From the NCBI GenBank assembly GCA_019217005.1, contig JAHBNG010000100.1, forward strand, positions 1 through 55,997: 55,997 nucleotides of DNA, given 5' to 3'. The position numbers and the translations under genes were made by a program. This document shows positions 28,873-36,610 of this stretch, piece by piece. The notes under the pieces are model-generated. The model searched no databases. It was not told where the DNA came from and was given only the letters and a program-made list of their open reading frames with translations. Within the stretch, counting starts at the first letter, position 1; every line of letters starts with the position of its first letter. This DNA comes from Chloroflexi bacterium TSY (GTDB taxonomy: Bacteria > Chloroflexota > Anaerolineae > Caldilineales > Caldilineaceae).

Positions 28873-29049
28873 GGTCTGATTTCTGTTATTGATTTGTGGT
28901 TGATTAGATTGTTGTAGCCTGGTGTTCTGTTAGGCAAATCATGTTAGAAATACGTAGGTGCGGTTTGCAACCGCACGAGCGTCAAAAATCGGTTCGCTTC
29001 TCTTGAAAATGGTGTCCCCTTTGACGAGTACTACACTAGCCAGCATCGT

Positions 29050-29844
29050 TTACAGAGAAAAAAGGTAAATGTATACAAACAAACCTCCAATTAAGATGGG
29101 TTGGTGCAGCAAGTAGATCACGAGCGAATGACGCCCAAGATACTGAAGAGCACGCGTCGGGAATCCCCGTGAAAGATCCGGCAGGTTAAACCTCCGTTGA
29201 CTCCGAGGATAGAGAATATTAGCCATACCGATCCCCAGCAACACCACACCAAACCAGGGAATGATAGGGAAGTAATCGACAGCGGCATAAAACGGTGGTT
29301 TCAAACCCAGCCAAACAAATAACTTCGTGACGACGAGAGGTGCTTGTAGAAACGAACCAACGAAATTCAATAGCATCCAGAGAGCGATGTTAATCCAGGT
29401 GAAGCGCAAAAACGGATACGCTGCCACGATCGAAAAACCAATCAGGTGCAAAACCCCAAAATCAACACTCCCTGTCCCAGCAAACCAAACAACCAAGGTA
29501 ATCACCATTCCCAGACCAAAAATAATGAGACTGCGGCGCAAAAATTTTCGAAATTGACCCGTCTGCTCCTTCGATCCTCGAGTTCGGTTATAGCTGATGA
29601 CGAGAGAAACCCCAACCAGAAACAGAAAAGTCGAGGCTGTCGTGCGCTGGAAATATTTCCAGAATCCACTGTATAAATTGATTGTTGGAACGATCTGCAA
29701 AAAGTAGAGATCCCACACGAGGTGATAGATCACCATCATCACGACAGCCACTCCTCGCAGGGCATCGATCTCCCAAAGCCGTTGAACGGTAGATTGCGTA
29801 TCAGTAGCCCTTGATGGTGCAATGAGTCCCTGAATCACCGCCAT
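29050..29844 (-). CDS. DUF1624/HGSNAT-type membrane acyltransferase
   Basis: 264 residues with about seven membrane segments. RLWEIDALRGVAVVMMVIYH near residue 22 is the signature of the heparan-alpha-glucosaminide N-acetyltransferase catalytic family (DUF1624), and RHSLVIYLLHQPIL near the end is also conserved. A GGGAGG ribosome site lies just before the ATG. It follows the DsbA-like gene by 42 bp and is probably in the same transcript. The acceptor is unknown. Confidence 0.85.
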   Translation of the reverse strand: MAVIQGLIAPSRATDTQSTVQRLWEIDALRGVAVVMMVIYHLVWDLYFLQIVPTINLYSGFWKYFQRTTASTFLFLVGVSLVISYNRTRGSKEQTGQFRKFLRRSLIIFGLGMVITLVVWFAGTGSVDFGVLHLIGFSIVAAYPFLRFTWINIALWMLLNFVGSFLQAPLVVTKLFVWLGLKPPFYAAVDYFPIIPWFGVVLLGIGMANILYPRSQRRFNLPDLSRGFPTRALQYLGRHSLVIYLLHQPILIGGLFVYIYLFSL

Positions 29845-29886
29845 TTCACAAAACCTCCCAGTTGAGCGATCTGAGTTAACCCGATT

Positions 29887-30687
29887 TCATCTCTGCAATA
29901 CCTGTTCGATCACGCTTTGAAATTGTGCAAAAGGAAGTGCCCCCTGAATCGGTTGGCCGTTGATGGCAAATGTGGGTGTACTGCGAACGCCTAACTGCCT
30001 GGAAAACTCGGAGTCTTGTTGCACAACTGTCTCCATACGGCCCGAATCGATGCATTGATCAAACTGCTCGCTATCCAGTCCCAACTCACTGCCGATTCGT
30101 TTTAAGTTTTCAGGATCGAACTGCCGCCAATTCTTGTCTTCAAATAACGCATCGTGATATTCCCAGAACATATCTTGCTCGGCTGCACACTCAGTCGCAG
30201 CTGCAGACCAAGTTGATTCCTGTCCTAGAAACGCAAAATGAACATAACCAAAACGAACCTCACCAGACTCTACATACTGCTCTTCGATCTGACGCCCCGC
30301 GTCAGCAGCGTATTGCTGGCAGTATGGTCACAAAAAATCGCTAAATTCAACAATAACCACAGGCGCATCTGGATTGCCCTTGAAGTGGCGGGTGTTCTGA
30401 ATAATCATCTCCATAATTTCGGCTGAATGATCCGGCGTCGGGGTGATGAGCATTGTCGCAGTATCTTGTGTCTCGTTCCCTTCAGCTACCTCTTCTGCTT
30501 CTCCTCCATTTGCAGTCAAAGCTTCTACTGTTGCGTTGACAGCCGCCTCAACTGTGGCATCGATGTCTGGCTGTAAAGTAGGAGAGAACTCTTCAGCAGC
30601 ACAGCCCGAAATAAAAACAAGACTGGCGAAAAACAGAGCACCAACGTACATTTTCGGTAATCGTAATGGTTGTCTGAAAATGTTCAC
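29887..30687 (-). CDS. DsbA-like lipoprotein, candidate selenoprotein (U-P-Y-C)
   Basis: Read through one in-frame TGA this is a 266-residue exported thiol oxidoreductase. The signal peptide has a lipobox (VFISGC), then an acidic linker, then the DsbA domain: APVVIVEFSDFL-[TGA]-PYCQQYAADAG near residue 120, DMFWEYHDALFEDKNW, and the cis-Pro loop LGVRSTPTFAINGQPI. TGA (30328-30330) replaces exactly the first cysteine of the CPYC motif. The frame is unbroken on both sides, so no indel is involved. A 7-bp stem follows. The start is GTG at 30687. The alternative is a nonsense mutation. Confidence 0.8.
30289..30305 (-). promoter_or_regulatory. Candidate bacterial SECIS hairpin in the DsbA-like gene
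   Basis: In the mRNA, CTGACGC-GGG-GCGTCAG forms a perfect 7-bp stem with a three-G loop, beginning 23 bases after the in-frame UGA. This lies within the range of distances and has the loop guanines expected for bacterial SECIS elements read by SelB. It also lies inside the coding sequence, as bacterial SECIS elements do. Confidence 0.55.
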
Positions 30688-30705
30688 AGATAAAATGTCT
30701 CCGAA

Positions 30706-31440
30706 CTAATATGTATCAATCATTTCTTGCACAATCTGATCCAACCACGGGAAGATCAAAAAGGCCATGCCCCACGCTGCTGGAAATCCGGTAACCAGGC
30801 GCACCCACCAGTTAAAGGTGCCAAAGTGATCCCCTGCATAAAACTCCGGCCAACGATATCCTGTTAAAACTGCTAGCCACTCATTTGTGTTGCGAAATCC
30901 ATTGTTCGGGACACCATAGATCGTGTCGTTGATAAGGTGAGTTTTTCCATCGAGCACCAACGGCAACAGCAGCACGAAAAAGAGTGCCCAACCGATTGGC
31001 TTAACTTGGCCTCGCCATCGCCGTAACAGCGCATAGAGAAGGCCAAAGACCGGCGTCATGGCATAGAAACTGATCATGCGATCGCTCCATGCTACCTTCC
31101 ACCCCATCTCTGGTGTGCCAGTAAAAGTGCGTAGCTGCCACGCACCATCAAACTGATAGACCTGCTCAATTTCTGCCATGCTGTAGGTCAATTTCTCACC
31201 AAAGAAAAACCAGCTTCGCTGCGGAAATTGATGACAAAAGGGACCATACGCGGCATAAATTAACTCACTAAAAGGTGTCCATCCTAAAACCATTGCAACT
31301 GGCGCCAAGAATGGCACAACGACAAAAATCAACATAACCGTCAACAACAATGCCAACCAATGCTGCAAAACGAAACGAATAAACCGATCCACCCGCCAGC
31401 CAACTGATACCTCCATCCGTTGGTATGGGAAGTCGGTCAT
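30706..31440 (-). CDS. DUF2085 family membrane protein
   Basis: 244 residues with about five membrane segments (VMLIFVVVPFLAPVAMVLGW near 40, the last near 225). The family hallmark CHQFPQRSWFFFGEK is near residue 73, and the usual two-gap architecture is present. The function is not established. In this set it lies between two lipoproteins with redox-active centres, so a membrane partner in the same process is possible but only inferred. It starts 3 bp from the DUF411 gene stop. Confidence 0.8.
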   Translation of the reverse strand: MTDFPYQRMEVSVGWRVDRFIRFVLQHWLALLLTVMLIFVVVPFLAPVAMVLGWTPFSELIYAAYGPFCHQFPQRSWFFFGEKLTYSMAEIEQVYQFDGAWQLRTFTGTPEMGWKVAWSDRMISFYAMTPVFGLLYALLRRWRGQVKPIGWALFFVLLLPLVLDGKTHLINDTIYGVPNNGFRNTNEWLAVLTGYRWPEFYAGDHFGTFNWWVRLVTGFPAAWGMAFLIFPWLDQIVQEMIDTY

Positions 31441-31442
31441 AT

Positions 31443-32006
31443 CTATTCAGTTACGCTCATAAAGGTCTCAGTATTGCCAGAGTCATCAAATGTCAATACA
31501 TCGAACGGTTGAACCCCATATCCTTCCATCTCCATACCAGGGGAACCAATCGGCATTCCTGGGACGGCCAGACCAGTGACGTCGGGACGCTCTGCAAGCA
31601 ACTGGTGGATGGCGTCTGCTGGAACATGCCCTTCGATTACATATCCATCTACCAACGCTGTGTGGCAGGACTGTGCTTGGGGCAATACGCCGTGCTCTAC
31701 TTTCACAGCGGACAGATCCGAGACATCTTCTGTGTGCACAGTGAATCCAGCGTCGCGCATATGGTCCACCCATTTACTACAACATCCACAAGTGGGTGAT
31801 TTGTAAACGGTCATCACAGGTACGTTCTCAGTGGAGACCACCTCTTCAATGACCTCTTCCTGCACAGCTTTTTCCGTGACGCTCTCTGATTGAGGGTTCG
31901 TCGAAACATTAGCATCTGGCGCAGGAATAGCTGCAGATGCGCATCCACTCATGAGCAGAACCACTAGAAATAACAAGATAGCAAACCGATGTCTGTGTTG
32001 AACCAT
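31443..32006 (-). CDS. DUF411 metal-binding lipoprotein
   Basis: 187 residues. The signal with lipobox (FLVVLLMSGC) starts at ATG 32006, preceded by a GGAGGG site. After a linker comes the DUF411 domain with MTVYKSPTCGCCSKWVDHMR, QSCHTALVDGYVIEGHVPAD and VPGMPIGSPGMEM. The Cys-x-Cys-Cys and Met-rich motifs are typical of this copper- or metal-associated family. The thioredoxin-like start of the domain suits the redox neighbourhood. An IS lies 31 bp upstream and separates it from the selenothioredoxin gene. Confidence 0.85.
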   Translation of the reverse strand: MVQHRHRFAILLFLVVLLMSGCASAAIPAPDANVSTNPQSESVTEKAVQEEVIEEVVSTENVPVMTVYKSPTCGCCSKWVDHMRDAGFTVHTEDVSDLSAVKVEHGVLPQAQSCHTALVDGYVIEGHVPADAIHQLLAERPDVTGLAVPGMPIGSPGMEMEGYGVQPFDVLTFDDSGNTETFMSVTE

Positions 32007-32036
32007 ATGCACCCTCCAATTTTTTCTAAATACAAT

Positions 32037-33513
32037 TGACACCTTATTTTTGCGCAACGGGAAGGGAATTCTATTCGTTGACGCAATAAGAGCCTGATTC
32101 TATTCGATCAAATTCGTCAAAATGCCGAAAAAAGGATAGCCTCAAAGAAATTCATTAGAGATACCCGATCCAAGGAGGCATTCATGGCAATAGAATTCGG
32201 ACTAACGAACGAGATCAGCAATACTCAGTATGCACCATTAGCTGCGTTGCTGGCACACTACCATCAAGAGAAAGTGCTAACTGCGTTGAAGAAGATCGAA
32301 ATACCGGTCAAAACGTATGAATATACACCAGCAAGTAAGTTGGAACAGGTGCTGGTTAGCATATTATGTGGTTGCGCAACGCTGACTGAGTTCAATACAA
32401 AGGTCAGACCAGAAAGACTCCTTGCGAAAATTTATGGGATGGAACAGCTTAGTGAGCAATCAAATATGTCTCGTACATTAGACGCCCTAACTCTAATGAA
32501 TATCGGTAGAGTGCGGTCAGCGAAATCTGCAAGCCTCTAAGCCAAATACACAACCACGATTGGCGAGGGTTCTTGTGGTTAGACTTTGACCTATCCGGAT
32601 TACCATGCGGCAAAAAAGGCACAGAAAAGTCAAAAAAGGCTATTTTAGCGGCAAAAAAACGCAACGGGACGCCAATTGGTCCGTGTAAGTTCGGTTAAAT
32701 ACCATGAAACGGTTTGGTCAGACCTCTATCCAGGGAGTCAGCATACAGCTCCATCGTTTCAGCCAGCCGTGCTTGCCACGGAAAGTTCATTAGAGTTAGA
32801 CGAGAAAAAACGCGAGCGAGTCGTCTGGCGCACCGATGGCGGTGCAGGTAGTGAAGAAAATATTCGGTGGCTGCTCAACCGCAACTATCAATTTATGATG
32901 AAGGGCAACTCCAACCGTCGTGCCCATCTGTGGGCGCAACAGGTGACTCGATGGGATCCTTGCGGTGACGTCTTTCTGGCTGAAATTCCATCCCTATCAA
33001 GTTTAATCGCCCTGTACGCATTTTTCTCAAAAAAGAGTGAAAACGAGCAAATTTGTGTCAGTTACTACATTTCGACCATCAAATTGCCATCCAAGCGTCA
33101 CTTCATTTCATATTATGACAATCGAGGTGCGGCTGAAATCGAACAATTCCGTAATGATAAAATGGGGTTACACTTAGCTTCTCGTCGCAAGACCCTATTT
33201 CTAGCTCAAAAAATCTCTTATCCTTTTGGCTGATTTGGCGCATAATTTGATAGGCCATTTCCATCAGCAAGCTCTCGTGGATACTAGATTTGAACCTTTC
33301 CGGCAGAAACGAATTGTTCGAGATCTATTACAAATACCTGGTTTTCTCTCTTTTCAGAACGGCTCACTTTCACGGATTGACCTGCTAAGTTCACATCCTT
33401 ATTCTCGTGACCTTCTGATTTGCTTGAAATCCTATCTAGAGGCCGATTAGAAACCCCCTCTAGTTGCATGAACGAATAGAATCACGCTCTCGTTGCGCAA
33501 AAATAAGGTGTCA
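32037..33513. mobile_element. Degenerate IS (IS4/IS1380-like) inside the redox gene set
   Basis: The inverted repeats of more than 20 bp are TGACACCTTATTTTTGCGCA at 32037 and its complement ending at 33513, with further matches inward (ATTCTATTCGTT). No target duplication is visible. It sits between the stop of the thioredoxin gene (10 bp away) and the ribosome site of the DUF411 gene, splitting what looks like one operon. Confidence 0.85.
32184..33450 (+). pseudogene. DDE transposase remnant, IS4/IS1380-like
   Basis: At least four collinear pieces: 32184-32540 (MAIEFGLTNEISNTQYAPLA), a middle piece in another frame (WLDFDLSGLPCGKKAQKSQK), 32676-33233 (VVWRTDGGAGSEENIRWLLN, YDNRGAAEIEQFRNDKMGLH) and 33226-33450. 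The pattern YDxRG-x2-E-x2-F-x2-DK-x-GL is the catalytic-glutamate block of DDE_Tnp_1 transposases. It has several frame breaks and is clearly inactive. Confidence 0.75.
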
Positions 33514-33522
33514 CTTCTCATT

Positions 33523-33924
33523 TCATTGCAAATGCTCGCTGATTGCCTCTCTCAGAATATCTTCCTCAAGAACGCCAGACGCAGACCAAAGCTTTTCCCA
33601 CTGCTGGTCAACAATCACATAGCTGGGATGACCACGTAGGCTGTATTCTCGTAACAGAGTCTTTCCGGGTTCGGCGTTGGCGTCTAACCTATCAAATGCC
33701 AGCCTGTCACCATACTCTTCTTCGAACCCATTCACGATGGGCTGCATTTCTGCTCAAGGTGGTCAATTGTCCGTAAAAAAGAGAAGAAAGGTATTCTGTC
33801 CCTTATCTGCCCCAGCTGGAGGTGGCATAGCTGACTGATCATCTGTGCAGGCCACCAGAAAGAGCGTGCCAAACAATAGGAAAACATAAAGAATCGCAAA
33901 ACTCGTCATATTCATCCATCTCAT
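33523..33924 (-). CDS. Thioredoxin-like lipoprotein, candidate selenoprotein (U-P-P-U)
   Basis: Read through two in-frame TGA codons this is a 133-residue exported thioredoxin. It begins MRWMNMTSFAILYVFLLFGT with a lipobox FLVACT near residue 28. The core is NTFLLFFTDN-[TGA]-P-P-[TGA]-AEMQPIVNGFEEEYG, then RLDANAEPGKTLLREYSLRG, HPSYVIVD (cis-Pro) and a C-terminal helix. TGA codons at 33763-33765 and 33754-33756 stand exactly where the two CxxC cysteines belong. The frame is intact throughout. The start overlaps the cytochrome c stop (ATGA), so the gene is translationally coupled. The alternative, two independent nonsense mutations 9 bp apart at those codons, is much less likely. Confidence 0.82.
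33725..33743 (-). promoter_or_regulatory. Candidate bacterial SECIS hairpin in the thioredoxin gene
   Basis: In the mRNA, AGCCCAT-CGTGA-ATGGGTT forms a 7-bp stem (one G-U pair) with a five-base loop containing G. It begins 10 bases after the second UGA and 19 after the first. Position and loop are compatible with a bacterial SECIS serving both UGA codons. Confidence 0.45.
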
Positions 33925-34340
33925 TGTTGGGCCTCATATTGGTCTGTGATTTGTTCTTGAAAGTCGCGTGGGCGTTTGTCCCAGAATGTCTTAATGTAAG
34001 CCAAAGTTGCTTCCATCTCCTCCTGTGTGAGTTCTCCTTCATAGGCAGGCATCGGGCTATTCGGCACGCCACTTCTCTGGGCAATCATCTGCAAAAGCAT
34101 CTGATCCGGGTGGTGCCATGTATGGCCTGTGCTGTCATGGGGCGGTGCAGGCAGCTTGCCGTCCTGACCCGGCTGTCTCCAATTTGGCTGTCCCTCTCCC
34201 TGCATACCATGACACGATGCACAATTGGCTTCATAGACAGTCTGCCCCAATGCTAAATCCACTGGCGGGCTCTGCTCAACCGGGACACAAGCAATCAGCA
34301 ACAACATGATCAGGAACAACATCCTACTAGGATGAATCAT
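33921..34340 (-). CDS. Cytochrome c lipoprotein (class I, one haem)
   Basis: About 139 residues. The signal with lipobox MIHPSRMLFLIMLLLIAC starts at ATG 34340. The haem motif CASCH is in LGQTVYEANCASCHGMQGEG, and the likely axial methionine is in NSPMPAYEGELTQEEMEATL, as in cbb3/cytochrome c551-like domains. The start overlaps the methyltransferase stop by 14 bp, and the stop overlaps the next start as ATGA. It probably passes electrons at the outer face of the membrane, and co-expression with CcmE would make sense. Confidence 0.88.
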   Translation of the reverse strand: MIHPSRMLFLIMLLLIACVPVEQSPPVDLALGQTVYEANCASCHGMQGEGQPNWRQPGQDGKLPAPPHDSTGHTWHHPDQMLLQMIAQRSGVPNSPMPAYEGELTQEEMEATLAYIKTFWDKRPRDFQEQITDQYEAQQ

Positions 34341-35115
34341 TCGTGACCGCAACGAACGCATAAAGATAGTGTCCAAGTCGTTCATGGGAGTACATCATAT
34401 GCTTGAGATGAAAATGAGCTTTGTCAAAGAGATGGGGATAGTTGTGGGAAAAGGCGAATTCCCGCCCATAGGGTTTCGAGTCCAATTCAGTCGCCAAATT
34501 ATGATCAACTGCCACAGGTTCAATGGCAATAAAGATCGCGGGTGCAAGAGTCTGACCGATATGATTGAGGAGCAGTTCAAGATTCTCCTGCGAAAAATAC
34601 TCCAGCACGCCACCATGTGTGAGATAGATCCAGTTTGGTTGCCCATGCGCTTCAACCCACTCCAGACCACCAGCTGCTACAAATTCAAGTTTGGGATTGG
34701 AATAGGTTTGCTGATTGGTTTTGGTCGTCTCTTCGCTCAGATCAATACCAATACACCGCTCGATTGCAGGAACATTTGCAGCTAGGTAATCGAGTAGCTG
34801 TCCCGAACCAGAACCAATTTCACACAATGTGGTATAGCCTGGTTCTGTCTGGACGAGTGCATTGATCTCATCCACGAGATAGGCATAGTGACGCAGAAAA
34901 ATTTCCTCAAATCGATTCTGTCGCTCGCTGTGGTATTGATGCCCACGCTCGCCTTGCCAAAAGTCGTAGTGATATTGTTCTAATGTAGTGGACTGTCCTT
35001 TGGCCAATGCCTGTTCGATCAGGCCTGCGCGGAGCAGTGAATCAAGCCAGTTGCGCTTCTGTCCCGAGGTAAAGCTAAATTCGTCGCGCTTGATGCTTTC
35101 TGCTCTAGCTGGCAT
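34327..35115 (-). CDS. SAM-dependent methyltransferase
   Basis: About 262 residues. The SAM-binding core is TTLCEIGSGSGQLLDYLAAN followed by CIGIDLSEETTKTNQ. A 90-residue N-terminal region contains YDFWQGERGHQYHSERQNRF. It looks like a type-12/25 class I methyltransferase. ATG at 35115 is chosen over a TTG at 35124. It is the first gene of the redox set and overlaps the cytochrome gene. The substrate is unknown, and a role tied to selenium or thiol chemistry would be speculation. Confidence 0.75.
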   Translation of the reverse strand: MPARAESIKRDEFSFTSGQKRNWLDSLLRAGLIEQALAKGQSTTLEQYHYDFWQGERGHQYHSERQNRFEEIFLRHYAYLVDEINALVQTEPGYTTLCEIGSGSGQLLDYLAANVPAIERCIGIDLSEETTKTNQQTYSNPKLEFVAAGGLEWVEAHGQPNWIYLTHGGVLEYFSQENLELLLNHIGQTLAPAIFIAIEPVAVDHNLATELDSKPYGREFAFSHNYPHLFDKAHFHLKHMMYSHERLGHYLYAFVAVTNDSS

Positions 35116-35215
35116 CAGAACCAATAGTTGTTGACCGAATACCCCCAGTAATTTGATAAATGTACGATAGACTCTAGATAAAATGACCCGAACTGATTGA
35201 GAACGAAGGAAAAAA

Positions 35216-36253
35216 TTGGCTCATATATGAAAGTAGGTGAAAAGTATGTAAAATAGGGAAAGAGGTCAATGAGAAAAAAGAAAAGAGAAAAAGAGCCATG
35301 AAAATGCGATATCCGATCCAAGAACTGATGAGCGAAGAAGGCTGTTATGAGAGATTGTTAGAGATCTTGCATCCAGAAGGGATGCAATGTCCAGATGGAC
35401 ATAGATTGCCAGAAGGGCAAGCGCCTCACAGTCGAGAGCGAGCCCCGGTGAATAAGTACAGATGCCGAGAATGCGGCAAAGTATACGATGCCTTTACGAA
35501 TACAGTCTGGTCTGGAACGCATTACAATTGTGTGACGATAGTCTTAGTGATGCGAGGCATCATTCAAGGGACACCAACGCTGCATCTATCAGAGGAACTG
35601 TCTCTGAACTATAGTACGTTGTTGGAGCGTCGCCATCGGATCCAGAATACGGCGTTGCTCCAAGCCGCAGCCGCTTCCCCCTTTTTCGCGATTCTGTAGC
35701 TGAAGCCGATGAACTGTACCAGAATGCAGGAGAGAAAGGCGATTACCATCCCGATCCAGATGACCCGCCCAGACCTCGAGCCAACAAGCGCCGTGGACGA
35801 GGGACGATGGAGAACGACCGACCACCGATTCTGGGCGTTGTGGGACGAACCTCTGGCCAAGTCCAGTTCACGGTCTGTGACAACACACAACAAGCAACCA
35901 TTGTTCCTTTAGTTGTTGCTTGCTCTCCCTGGCACCACTCTCTATACCGACGAGTGCAACGCCTACAATCCCATTGTGGAGACTGGTCGCTCTCATGCCA
36001 CTGTTTGTCACTCCCGGTACGAATGGGCTCGCGATGATGATGGCGACGGCATTCGGGAAGTTCACTGCAACACCATGGAAGGCATTTGGACTGGTCTACG
36101 CAATTTTCTGCGTCCCTTTCGGGGTGTTCATAAACGTTATCTTGCCCAATATGTTGCCATCTTTGAATGGACTCACAATCTCAAATTCGTCAATGACTCC
36201 TTTCTTCGCTCTCTCATTGACTCCCATTTCACCTATTTTCATTCATGAGCCAA
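35216..36253. mobile_element. ISXO2/IS1595-like insertion sequence
   Basis: The ends share TTGGCTCAT then ATGAAA(G/A)TAGGTGAAA in inverted orientation (left from 35216, right ending 36253), with A/T runs that blur the exact edges. It carries one plus-strand transposase in broken frame. It lies just upstream of the redox gene set and may have displaced its promoter. Confidence 0.75.
35298..36248 (+). pseudogene. ISXO2-like (IS1595 family) transposase, frame-broken
   Basis: The N-terminal zinc ribbon (MQCPDGHRLP...YRCRECGKVYDAFTNTVWSG) at 35298-35699 is followed by a part in another frame, VAEADELYQNAGEKG and RPPILGVVGRTSGQVQFTVC, to about 35920. It then returns to the first frame with GTTLYTDECNAYNPIVETGR and HCNTMEGIWTGLRNFLRPFR. 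The breaks are near a C5T5 run at 35680 and a run at 35920. The DDE-like order with NTMEGIW...LRPFRGVHKRYL fits ISXO2-like transposases. Confidence 0.85.
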
Positions 36254-36476
36254 AAAATTTTTGACTACTTCTTTCATAGCAAACAAACATCCTCATTACG
36301 ACAGATTTTCGTAAAAGAACGACAATCATAAGAACAACAATTAAATAGAGTGGCTGTCTCATCTCTATAATGCACCAGCTAGATAAATCTGAATCTAAAG
36401 TCAGTATAAAAAAATCAGGTATCGAATTTCAAGTTATCTGTCAATCGCCTCCAAATCGGGTCCACAAGACCCGAAA

Positions 36477-36514
36477 AGTGTAGGATATCAGACAGTAGTG
36501 TAGGATATCAGACA
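36477..36514. promoter_or_regulatory. Tandem 18-bp repeat before the kinase gene
   Basis: AGTGTAGGATATCAGACA occurs twice (36477-36494 and 36497-36514) with a 20-bp period, close to two helical turns, about 100 bp before the kinase gene. It may be a regulator-binding site. The rest of the gap 36254-36610 shows no gene. Confidence 0.5.
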
Positions 36515-36610
36515 CTGACACACATCAAATCCACTAAATTGCTCATCAATCGAGCATATAATAGGAGGGGATTGCATTCTTAGTTCGTCCATGCTACGAT
36601 TCCCTACATC

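Noticed and set aside
29887..33924. A general genetic-code change in which TGA encodes Cys or Trp
   Set aside because: Many intact genes in the window, including the two TGA-containing genes and the cytochrome c gene, end at TGA at the expected C-terminus. Recoding must therefore be site-specific.
29887..33924. TGA codons as indel sequencing errors like the other frame breaks
   Set aside because: The frame is the same on both sides of each TGA. A homopolymer indel cannot produce this, and three separate substitutions would all have to hit catalytic cysteine codons.
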